Program-made: the position numbers and the translations under genes
Notes under the pieces: model-generated
The model's database searches: none
Seen by the model: only the letters and a program-made list of their open reading frames with translations
What the model was told of the DNA's origin: nothing
Assembly (NCBI GenBank): GCA_905250025.1
Contig: CAJNOJ010000074.1
Span: 310,001-374,000 of the forward strand
Direction of reading: 5' to 3'
Length of the DNA stretch: 64,000 nt
DNA from: Adineta ricciae
Taxonomy: Eukaryota; Rotifera; Eurotatoria; Adinetida; Adinetidae
Shown: positions 43,365 to 52,939 of the stretch, piece after piece
Position numbering within the stretch: the first letter of the stretch is position 1
How the letters are laid out: each line of letters begins with the position of its first letter

Positions 43365-46300
43365 TTAAGGATGGGGCTCAACTGTTGGGCTAAACTCGAA
43401 GTTCACTAAAATAGAATAATCTTTTTAGAAACAATATTTATCATTAAAACCGTTCACTAAAGAGGGATAAATATTAAGAGCGACGAAATATAAGAGATAA
43501 AAATCGAAGGATTCGAAGTCAATAGTCATCAATCAAGTCGTCTAGCTTATTGATAATTAATAGAGATAAACATATCATGTAATTACTCATTCATACATGA
43601 TTCATATATATTTTTTACATAAACAGTTTTGAAAGCGTAAGTGTATTACCTTATTCTTCGTTTAATCTTTTATAGATTAGTCATCTCTATACAAATGCTC
43701 GAATTATCAGTGTAAGGCGGACTATTACCTGGCGAGTCTACTGGTTGCACACCAAATTGAGTGTAATCTACTGTTGTTGCAATTGGATCACCACCTACAA
43801 ATGACGGAAATTGTACGGTATACATAGTTGAATTCTTGGCAAGTCAACTTACATGGATAAGTTGTTTTGGATGTCCAAACACTATCTAGAAACACAAAAA
43901 TATCGCCGTTTATCATTTAAATTTAACTTCTAGATAATATGTCGTTGGGGTCAACAGTCCTACTGAACAACTCATTATCATTGGGAACCAACCTTTGATA
44001 GTGCGGTTCAACAATCGAATACATATAGTCATCAGCAATTTTGATAAAAAAAGAAATCATTATGCCGTCATTTCAGTGTATTTTACTGAAGATTGAAAAT
44101 GCTCTCTCATGCGCTTTTTGAACATTCTACACGATGACGAATCCAAGAATGTTCATAATTCTTATTCTCAGTTGTTAAGCAAAACATGTTGAAATGTAAT
44201 CAATGTTTACTTTTAATTTGTGGAAGCCAACGACTCTCTCTACTTTCTTACTGAAGTCGGAAGCCGGAAAAGTATGTTTATTTTTGTGCAAATGCGACTA
44301 GAAAAAAAAATCTGCTGCAATACAAAATATATATGTAGTGTTGATAAACTTCTTTTTTACGTTTTTTTCTGTGTAGATAGCTGTGCATTTCAAGTTCAGC
44401 ATAATAACACGATCTGAGAAGGAAGAGTATTAAGTTTAAACCCAGTTTTTGCTTTCAATGTACTGATTCAAACATATCGAGCTGCGTCAAGACATACTTA
44501 TGGTTTCTGTAACTACATGACTAGTGATGAAAGGCCAGGAAAACAGTCGTTATTAGAATTTAGCAATGCAGGTAAAGCCTAAGTATAAGATTTAAATAAA
44601 CGATGCGATACTTGCAACTTCAGTATATATTCGTTTTTCCTGATCAATATCTCTACCGATTATTTGCTCATAGCCTGCAGTGCAATATGACCCTATCTAG
44701 TCGTTCTCAAATGTTTATTCGATATCAACCACATTGAATTTATGCTTCCCTTTCCTTACCGTAGACCACTAAATTTTCACCAATTGCTTGATCACCGGCT
44801 GGGCCAGTCGACATCGATAATGGTGATAGAATCAAGCCATCAATGTAGATGCCGGGCATGATTATGTTCCAATCTACGAAGAAAAGGTAGAAATAAATTT
44901 TATAGAATTATATTACTAGGAGTAGTGTAGCAATCGTTAACTCGATTCGAGTACTAAAACTTCCTTCGAATTCTAAAACTCGAAGCTTCGAGTTTTCAAC
45001 TATTCGAGTTTTACACTACTACCCAACGCTCACACCCTCACCCACACCCACACCTACACTCTCACCCACACCCACACTCTCACCCACACCCACACCCACA
45101 CTCTCACCCACACCCAAACCCTGACCCGACATCCACCGTCGTACTCATTTAGCTAATGATTAATAATCAGTTAGCTAATAATTGATAATCAGTTAGTTGT
45201 TTAATAATTATCATTTAGCTATTGGATATTTAATGGCCAATTAGTTAAAGTTGAAAACTCGAATAGTTGAAAACTCGAAGCTTCGAGTTTTAGATTTATA
45301 AGTTTAAAAGCCTAAGTATAAGATTTAAATAAACGATGCCATACTTGCAACTTCAGTATATATTCGTTTTTCCTGATCAATATCTCTACCGATTATTTGC
45401 TCATAGCCTGCAGTGCAATATGACCCTTTCTAGTGGTTCTCAAATGTTTGTTCGATATAAACTACATTCAATTTATGCTTTCTTCTCCTTACCGTGGACA
45501 ACTACATTTTCACCAATTGCTTGATCATCTGCGGGACCAGTTGACACCGATAATGGTGATAGAATCAAGCCATCAATGTGGATGTCGGGCATGATTATGT
45601 TCCAATCTACGAAGAAAAGGTAGAAATAGATTTTATAGAATTATATTACTAGATAGCAGTAACATCTGAGAGCTAGAGTGTCTCGAATTAAAGAAAGACG
45701 GTGACCGATCAATTCGTCGCCACTCATTTCGTCGCGTTCTTTTCGTCGCCGCTCAATTCGTCGCCTATTCAATTCGTCGCATTCAGTTCGTCGCGACTTA
45801 ATGAAAGTAAGAGAGAGGGAATCAGGCACAAAAACATCTGTAATCCAATTACACAACTCTGTAAAGACTTGCTAGAGTCTATTGAACAACTTGAGAGGCT
45901 CAATCAAGTCTTATCAAATCTAACGTATATCAAAACTATAATTATTTACTGGAAGTAGCGATGATACCAGATATTTATTCAAAGAGGGGCTCAGTGTTCC
46001 CCAAACCTCCAGAAAAATCACGAGAGGACTTCGGGTTCCGAGTCATAGGTTTTTGTATTGTCTTTGAGACTGACCCACAAAAAACATAGGTTGTAAAAGA
46101 AACCTTTGTAGGCTTCGAAAGAACTTTGAGAACAGCTATCCGTGTACTGATTCCCTTGGTGTTGTCACTAAAATTTTGTGGAAGGGGTTTTCCAGAGCCC
46201 ATTTTTTCGAGTATCGAGAGTCTTGTCTGCACTCAGTTTGCTGACACAGTGAATTTCATGTATCTCATACGAAAACAGTTGTCGAATACTTCACCTACAT

Positions 46301-47746
46301 CAGAGCCAACAATTTCCTTTCATCTTGTCACCTCAACTTTTGTACCGTACTCTTCCTAATCACTACAGAAACTATTGATAACTTTTATCCATATTCGAAA
46401 ATATCAAATACGACCCAATCCTTCTTCAAAAAATGTTCTCTGTGAAATGACGACCTTCGATTCGACAAATACGCAAGCGATATTTTACTTAATCAATTGT
46501 AAGGTTTAGAAAACTCGGCTCAGAAGCTGTGAATCAAATTCCATTACAGCATTTCAGTCCTGTTACAGATTCCAGTAACAATCTTCAAGGAGCTGTGTGA
46601 TTGGATTACAGATGTTTTTGTCTCTGATTCTTTCTCTCTTACTTTCATTAAGTCGCGACGAACTGAATGCGACGAAATGAATAGGCGACGAATTGAGAAG
46701 CGACGAAAAGAACGCGACGAAATGAGCGCGACGAAATGAGTGGCGACGAATTGATATAGCACCAGAAAGACATCACATACGAAAACGTCTGAAGCATTTC
46801 CAACAGAAGAAATGGTGAGCTAAGTGACATCATCTGAGTTTCATTTATATGAATGGTTGATTTTCAATTTTTTTTTTCTTTATCTCTACTGCAAACTCAT
46901 ATGGTTGTTGCTTTTTGTTTTTTTGCCTGTACTACGACATTCACGCGCAGTTTTGTCATATTTTTTATTATTATTTTATCACGAACATCGGCGGACGAAT
47001 ATTTCAAACATAGATATGAAAACAAGCAGAGCCCTTGCCATGAGAGAAAAATCTATTTTCGCCTCGCCTAATCTGTATATTACTCTTCTTCTCAACTGTT
47101 GTCAGTGTGCACCCATAAAATCCGATTCGTCATCCAGTCGGACTGGATATCGCTGGAATAGATATAAGCAAAAAAACGACTAAGAATCTTTAATGAATCT
47201 ATACTAAATGTAACAATTACTCCCTGACGGTGCACCACTGACACCAAATAACACCGATTAAGCCTAGCTCAGTAGCTTTCTCTGCCTTATTCTGTTGATT
47301 GCTCTCGTATACTTCTATGGATTTGGTATTTCGTTCTGATTAATATGCAAATGAGATAAACAATAGAAGCAGTACAGTTCTGTAAACTCCAAACAAAGTC
47401 GTTGTCACCGTAACACAACAGACAAACAACGATGGTTATACATACCATCTACTGTAATCATACGTTTTTAAGCGAGTAAATCATCAAAATCATGAGCTTC
47501 ACTCGAACACTTATCGCATATCTATTCATAACCCCTAATCTTCAAAGAACGTTGAATGAGTCGTGGAAACCTATAGGTGATTTTTTAGTAGGAACCAGAT
47601 GTAATAATCATCTCATGGTGATGCATTCTTCTGATGTTCGCATACTCCCATTTGAGCTTATCTATAATTTCGATTAAAGCAATACTACGGTGCATACCTC
47701 GTGTTAAATCCAGACTAGGCGATGTTGTTGTGTTATTTTCAGTCAT
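43365..47746 (-). CDS. Unrecognised lineage-specific gene with duplicated exon
   Basis: Pieced together from matching phase-1 introns: exon 1 47698-47746 (MTENNTTTSPSLDLTR), exon 2B 45493-45606, exon 2A 44760-44873, exon 3 43853-43885 (DSVWTSKTTYP), exon 4 43729-43794 (GDPIATTVDYTQFGVQPVDS), exon 5 43365-43405 (NFEFSPTVEPHP, stop). An alternative 3' end reads through exon 4 to a stop at 43670 (ending SICIEMTNL). Every donor/acceptor is GT/AG and each junction is phase 1. Predicted product is 100-150 aa, Thr/Ser-rich, without an evident transmembrane helix or family match. A transposon-like element lies in the intron between exons 1 and 2B. Linking exon 1 to the rest is the least certain step; extra exons may be missed. 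Confidence 0.5.
44574..44919 (+). repeat. 346-bp tandem segmental repeat, copy A
   Basis: Starts aaagcctaagtataagattt and ends ttatattactag; high identity (about 93% by eye) to copy B. Includes exon 2A and its flanks. Confidence 0.9.
44760..44873 (-). CDS. Exon 2A, copy of a duplicated symmetric exon
   Basis: 114 nt, phase 1-1, flanked by cttcgtag and gtaagg. Encodes DWNIIMPGIYIDGLILSPLS then MSTGPAGDQAIGENLVVY. It is paired with exon 2B in the adjacent copy. Confidence 0.65.
44975..44996. repeat. 22-bp perfect palindrome, copy 1
   Basis: AAAACTCGAAGCTTCGAGTT followed by TT reads identically on both strands; followed by ttcaactattcgagtttta. Copy 2 is at 45270-45291. Confidence 0.95.
45031..45125 (-). 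repeat. Telomere-like CCCACA/TGTGGG minisatellite
   Basis: About 95 bp of cacccacacccacac units interrupted by ctctcaccc. The minus strand reads TGTGGG-like repeats. This matches the telomere hexamer I recall for Adineta vaga (TGTGGG). Confidence 0.75.
45270..45291. repeat. 22-bp perfect palindrome, copy 2
   Basis: Identical to copy 1, preceded by aactcgaatagttg, the inverse of the sequence after copy 1, so the two form the ends of an inverted repeat of about 40 bp flanking 44975-45291. Confidence 0.95.
45307..45652 (+). repeat. 346-bp tandem segmental repeat, copy B
   Basis: Same start, end and length as copy A, 733 bp downstream. Includes exon 2B. The segment between copies holds the palindromes and the CCCACA array. 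Confidence 0.9.
45493..45606 (-). CDS. Exon 2B, copy of a duplicated symmetric exon
   Basis: 114 nt, phase 1-1, same flanking splice sites as 2A. Encodes DWNIIMPDIHIDGLILSPLS then VSTGPADDQAIGENVVVH, with about six conservative differences from 2A and no stop codon. Confidence 0.65.
45708..46755. mobile_element. ~1.05-kb non-autonomous element with long terminal inverted repeats
   Basis: Left arm (about 45708-45860) and right arm (about 46590-46755) are reverse complements starting atcaattcgtcgcc and running through taatgaaagtaagagag to acatctgtaatccaat. Each arm carries tandem copies of a 9-12-bp unit (ATTCGTCGC / ATTTCGTCGC). The ~730-bp core has no long open frame or transposase motif. 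It interrupts the intron of the unknown gene. No clear target-site duplication found. Confidence 0.75.
46756..47697. other. Non-coding interval inside the presumed first intron
   Basis: No supported exon. + strand frames at 46824-47183 are T-rich and lack similarity. Additional small exons of the unknown gene could hide here. Confidence 0.35.
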
Positions 47747-49335
47747 ATTCTACTAAAGAATTTGAGACTATTAAAATAAAATAAAACTTTTTTTTCGGTA
47801 AAGCACGATTTGCCTTTATAATTTCGTTGTTTAGAGAGAGAGAGCAAGAGAGAGATTACATTCCAAGCATACAGATGTGTTCTTCTTTTCGTTCTTTATC
47901 GGCAGAACGATTCTCATTGGTTTAATATCAATACGTTCTATTATCAGCGAATAGTAAAGCAAAGAAATGAAATCGAAATAGTCAGCAATATTCATTAAAT
48001 CAATATACACTTAGTAATAAGTCATAATACAATGGGATACGTTTTTCCACACCTCGATAGCGAGCCGAACAAGGTACGTCGACATGAACAAGCCGGAAAA
48101 AATCATCACAGAGCTAATTGAAAAGCGTTAACCACATAAACAAATATAACTATACGAACACCTCTGCTTTTCGATTAGCTACTATTTAGCTGATACTATC
48201 AACATTCGAGTGACGTTATCACTCTTTTGATCAGGCTTTCAAAAGAGAATCGATAGACATATACGCCGCTTCATTTATCTTTCATTGTTATGCACTTTTC
48301 TAATAGAAGACGTGACTAATCGGAAAGCTTCACTATAATTTCATAGTGTAGGTGTATCTTATACGGCATTGCTCAAACATTTGTATGTCGACTGGACGGC
48401 CTTTGTTTTTTCCTTCCTCTTCCTTATTTTTTCCATTGAAACGTCTACCACCATCGATGAAAGGTGAGCAGTCGATCAAGTAATTGCATGGATCACATTA
48501 ATTGCGTAGTATCGAAAGAATACGTAACATCAATCATTGTCGACTAATATATTCATTACGGAAAAGTCCGACCGCAAAAGAAACTTTCTTTACAAAGCAA
48601 CTATAAATAAATTCATACTGGATGGTAAAGACTAATGATTTGTAGGAACACCAATTTTACCATTGGCAGTCAAAGAACTCAATAATTTCATCAAATTTTA
48701 TAAGATTAGTGGCACATAGTTCTAGAATAGTGCAAGAATTTAATTAATGGGGTCATATGTCGGTTTCGATAACGATCTTTAAGGACATTTCACAAGAGTT
48801 TCAGTGACGTGCTAACTCTCGTAAGATCAATAGTCAATGCTGATATTAAAATATCGCTAAAAAAGGAACCCGCCTACATTTACAATATAAACATTTGTCT
48901 GGAGAAGAAGAGAATTGACGATGTGCGCGCGAAAAGTACATTTTTCATGCAGCACAAGATTAGAATGGAAACAGAAGATATTCTACAGACGCGTAGAGTA
49001 CTTTTCCATCCCGCGTTCATTTCGAAACGATGCAATATTCTTTTTCATATATTTCCGCTTATACATCGCCAACAGATTCCAACGTTATTGAATAATTGTG
49101 CTGATTAACTACGTAGAAGTTGAGAAAACATTCATCATGACATTATTCATATCAAACTAATTGGGTGTGAGTAATTACAAAGAAATCAAAGAATATAATT
49201 GGACTCTCTAGAAAAAAAAAGAGAAGTTGAGATGAGCCAGAAGGATATGTTTTTATCAAAGTTTTTAATTGATGCGTGTTTTCTTTGATCGTGTAGCGAG
49301 GACGAGGATTTATTCGATGAGAAGTCAAGAAAAAG
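47747..49335. other. Gene-poor DNA upstream of the 7TM receptor
   Basis: About 1.6 kb, AT-rich, (GA)n near 47835-47853. No protein or RNA gene recognised on either strand. Confidence 0.45.
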
Positions 49336-49343
49336 TATAAAAG
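49336..49343 (+). promoter_or_regulatory. TATA box of the 7TM receptor gene
   Basis: tataaaag lies 33 bp before the ATG at 49369. At standard spacing the transcript would start within a few bases of the ATG, a very short leader. Confidence 0.55.
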
Positions 49344-49368
49344 GCATAAGGACATCGACGTCGTCAGA

Positions 49369-50277
49369 ATGTTATCTTGCACGGTTTTGCTAAATTTATT
49401 AACTCTTGCATTCAGTTGCATCGGTTTACTCAGTAGTATGACATTTATATTTATTGTGATCAGTTCTCATCGATTCCGTCGAAATCTTAGTTTAATTCTT
49501 GCAATGAACTTAAGTATCGGAGGATTGATCACTTGCAGTGCTATGTTAAATCAAACGATTTACATGTTACTCAATGCTCCTGAAGATTATCTATGTCCAT
49601 ATCGAAGTTATTTCATGACTGTTGGTGGCTTATATATATTTCAAACGACGTTATTACAAAGTTTTCATCGATTACGTGTAACAGTTTTTGTTCATGATCG
49701 TCGTCTTCGTTATCAGAGTCGACAATTATTCTCAGTTCTATCGTTGATTTCGTTCACGATTTGTTTTATTGGCTTGTTACCTTTATTACTAAAGAAAAGA
49801 TTTCCATACTATCCCGATGCTCATGCATGCTATATCGCCTTCAATGATGTTGTTGGCGTTCTGTATCCATCGATTTGTTTTTATTTTACCCCGCTGATCC
49901 TCCAGATAACTATCTCATCTTGGATTCTTTGGCATATATCGCATAAAACTCTTGCAGGTCAACCATTTTATAAAACAAAACGACGTATTCTCAAAGAACG
50001 GCGTGTTTTATTTCGTTTATCTATCCCGGTCTTGTTATTAATGAGCGTCGGAGTGATTTATTTTGTATTTTTCTTTCGGACAATCATTCCTGGCCAGCAA
50101 TGGCAAGCGCCAGCTTATGCACTTCATTTGAGTTTTTCTGGGACTTCTTTAGCGACGGCATTGTCTATGTTAGCAAATCTGCTATTTTATCATCAAGTGA
50201 GCGACGTTGTTCGAAATTTATTTCGTTGTTGTGTACAAAACAAATCGAAACATCGTCGTATTATTATTGTTATATAA
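49369..50277 (+). CDS. Seven-transmembrane receptor, rhodopsin-like, lineage-specific
   Basis: An uninterrupted 302-aa frame with seven hydrophobic segments: LLTLAFSCIGLLSSMTFIFI, LSLILAMNLSIGGLITCSAM, YFMTVGGLYIFQTTLLQSFH (TM3), LFSVLSLISFTICFIGLLPL, VVGVLYPSICFYFTPLILQI (TM5), LFRLSIPVLLLMSVGVIYFV (TM6) and LHLSFSGTSLATALSMLANL (TM7). TM3 ends FHRLRVTVFVHDRR, which sits where DRY is expected, and a Cys pair (YLCPY; HACYI) could form the TM3-ECL2 disulfide. NPxxY is not clear. A basic C-tail (KSKHRRIIIVI) follows. It resembles the intronless chemoreceptor-like GPCRs expanded in rotifers. Ligand unknown. Confidence 0.8.
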   Translation: MLSCTVLLNLLTLAFSCIGLLSSMTFIFIVISSHRFRRNLSLILAMNLSIGGLITCSAMLNQTIYMLLNAPEDYLCPYRSYFMTVGGLYIFQTTLLQSFHRLRVTVFVHDRRLRYQSRQLFSVLSLISFTICFIGLLPLLLKKRFPYYPDAHACYIAFNDVVGVLYPSICFYFTPLILQITISSWILWHISHKTLAGQPFYKTKRRILKERRVLFRLSIPVLLLMSVGVIYFVFFFRTIIPGQQWQAPAYALHLSFSGTSLATALSMLANLLFYHQVSDVVRNLFRCCVQNKSKHRRIIIVI

Positions 50278-50632
50278 ACTATAGTTCAAGTTTTTCGACT
50301 GTGTGAATAAGTTAGATTTTCAAAAAATGTGTAACTATAACAAGATTTTTTGTGTGATTTCCTCAAAAGGATTCACCGATCGAAAAGGTAAGGATATGGC
50401 TTTGGGCTTGATGAAATTAATAAAAAGCAGTATGGATGCATGATTGTAATTTCTCAAGGCATAATATTGGATTTTACGATTGTCTTGATAGATTTCAGTC
50501 GGCTGGCTGCAATGATTTGTTGGAAAGTATAAGTGTGAATTCGAAGATATGACTTTGATCTGATTATCTCTGCTCATTATTTATCGCTACTGATGATTTT
50601 AGCGGAAAACATGTATGGATTGATGGAGCTAA
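50278..50632. other. Receptor 3' flank
   Basis: 355 bp AT-rich; no gene seen. Confidence 0.4.
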
Positions 50633-50954
50633 TAGGGGTGTCATTTTGGCGTTCCGTTCTGAAGATGGGGAACGTAGCAAAATACAGTACTATCTCGTTG
50701 TTTATCAGTTGCGACAAGAATGAAAAACATTTTTTCTTATTGAAAAGACTAAAAAATCCGTGACGTTCTCCGTTCAAGAACGCGGAAAGCGAATAGCGTT
50801 CTCACTCCCTAAAAATGAAACGCATCTTTTTTATTATGCCTAACTATGTATCAACAGTTTGACTATGCTTGAAAAATTGCTAGAAAATGTACGTTGAAAT
50901 TCGTTCCATTCCCAGAAATGGAACGCTTAAGAATGGGGAATAGTGACACTCCTA
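50633..50954. mobile_element. ~322-bp MITE-like element
   Basis: Begins TAGGGGTGTCATT and ends GTGACACTCCTA; the inverted ends match at TAGG(G/A)GTGTCA and share further inner blocks (gatggggaacg / cgttcc). TA at both ends fits a TA target duplication. Contains several GTTCTC/CGTTCC inverted blocks and no coding potential. Confidence 0.6.
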
Positions 50955-52939
50955 GGAGGTAAGCCTTCATTTTTTTCTTCTTCTTTAAAATCGCATCATA
51001 CTGGTACAAAATACGCGTTTATATACTCATCTACCGAATACAGGAAAAGCAAAGGTAATCCAGATCGTCATGATTACATATATTCTTTTCTAATAATATA
51101 ATTAAGAGATGACGTATGTTTCTACTTGAATTTGTCACCTCGATGTGTATGCAAATTCATCATTGTAATAATATTCGAGACTTCCTTTCAAGTATGAAAG
51201 CCTCCGAAGTTTGTAATCATTTTCTATTGCAATAGAGGTACTGTTTCTCATTGTTCTTTATGTTCAATGATTCCAGGTATGTCACAATCGTACGTAGTCT
51301 TACCAGAGAAGTTATGGAAAACGTATGCGTCTGTACATGCTAACACTCGGGCAAATGCTTGACTGTTCTATTTATTTAAGATGAAAGAAGACAATAAAAA
51401 GAAAAGAGATTGAGAAGAAGCGATGAATAGATACAAAAGGTTCAGATCTACGAAAAAGAATGAGTGCGAAAGTAGACAGAGAATGTGAGTAGAGTTTTCC
51501 AATGTTAGTCTAGTTTTGAATTAATTGCGGAATGATGTAATTATTTTGAGTGTTGCAATGTACGGGCTAGAATGGCATTACAGTTGCGCTGAAAGTCAGG
51601 TTCACTAAAATAAAGAAAAAGTAAATATAGATGAAAATTTGTTTACAGTTTTCTATTTTAAGACGTTCAGTCAATCATTAAGCAATGATTTCTCATCTAT
51701 CGCAAGAAATGTGCTTGTTGAGTTCTATGGCAACCCTTTTTTTTTGTATACTTCGAGCGAAGAGTGTCATTCATATGCAACGATGAGCCCTCCAGAAAAG
51801 AACTAACTCATGGTAAAATAATATGAATTTCCTTCTGCATACAATGAGGAATTCTATTCTAATCTTAATCCAAAAACAGAATGTATTTTTCGAAAGGATA
51901 ATATGTTTTTGAGGATATGGTACTACGAAATAACATGAAAAACATTAGAACATACATCTTTATTGAACATTTGATTTATACATATGTAATACTTATTGTA
52001 AGCTAGCAGTGAGCACACTTTTTCGAGTTCAATCCACTCCCAGATCTCGCATAAACTAATGACCATGTGATCAACAATGACATTATTATTTCTTAATCAT
52101 GATCAAGGAACAGCTTGCAATTTTTCTTTCACATTTTGAACTTATCAGTCTGCATCTTCTGAAAGTGGTAGCCTTCAGTGCTTTTAGGAAATTGAAAACT
52201 CTTTACAGTTTTGTCAGCAATACATCTAATTATTCCTGAGATACAATCAGAAAGACTCACAAGTAAAAATGTTGAAGAGAAAAGCGTAAGAACCAGAAAA
52301 GTTGTATAATTGGAAATATTGACGAGGAGATGCGTCGGAAAGTAAGTATAAAATAGTACTTCTGCTGGAACTTAATAAAAACAATGTATGATATTATTCC
52401 GATTAACATATGAGAGTGAATACGAGAAGGCGTTTCTGGGTGCAGGTTAGAGCGTAGCAGAATATGAAAGAAAAGAACGTTAATATTATCTATTTCTAGA
52501 TTTCTAATCTTTTGGCATTTTCTATGATTGACATTATTTCCTTCACCTTTTTTTAAGTTCGATATTTTGCCTTTCGACATTTGGGAAGTAAATATCACTT
52601 CTGGTTATAGTTACCAAGCGTCATAAAGAAATTCCAACATTTCTTTTTCTTATTCATCTTGGAAAATGCTGCACGGCTTCTAACAGTCTACAACGTAAAA
52701 ATTAGACAACGCACGTAGAGAAAACTAGTTGTAAGTAGTTCTGAATTCTGGTCAATGAAGAAAAATCAGAGAAATGATTATTAACTTCTCACGAGATAGA
52801 CAAATATGACATAAATCAGGACATTTTGTAACTCTCATTTCTCAGATACTACTCTAGCGAAATGAGATCAATATTTTATCTTATTACAATATTTGGTCAA
52901 TTTTATCTTTTTGGCGTAAGTTATGCATATAGGGTTACT
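50955..52939. other. Gene-poor interval with an exon-like relic
   Basis: About 2 kb. A minus-strand string at 51540-51604 after acceptor ttttctttattttag reads NLTFSATVMP-stop, resembling exon 5 (NFEFSPTVEP-stop) of the unknown gene at 43365; it may be a relic of a paralogue. Nothing else coding was recognised. Confidence 0.4.

Noticed and set aside
46824-47183. 119-codon + strand frame
   Set aside because: Rich in Phe/Leu from T-runs, no similarity, lies within the presumed intron of the unknown gene.
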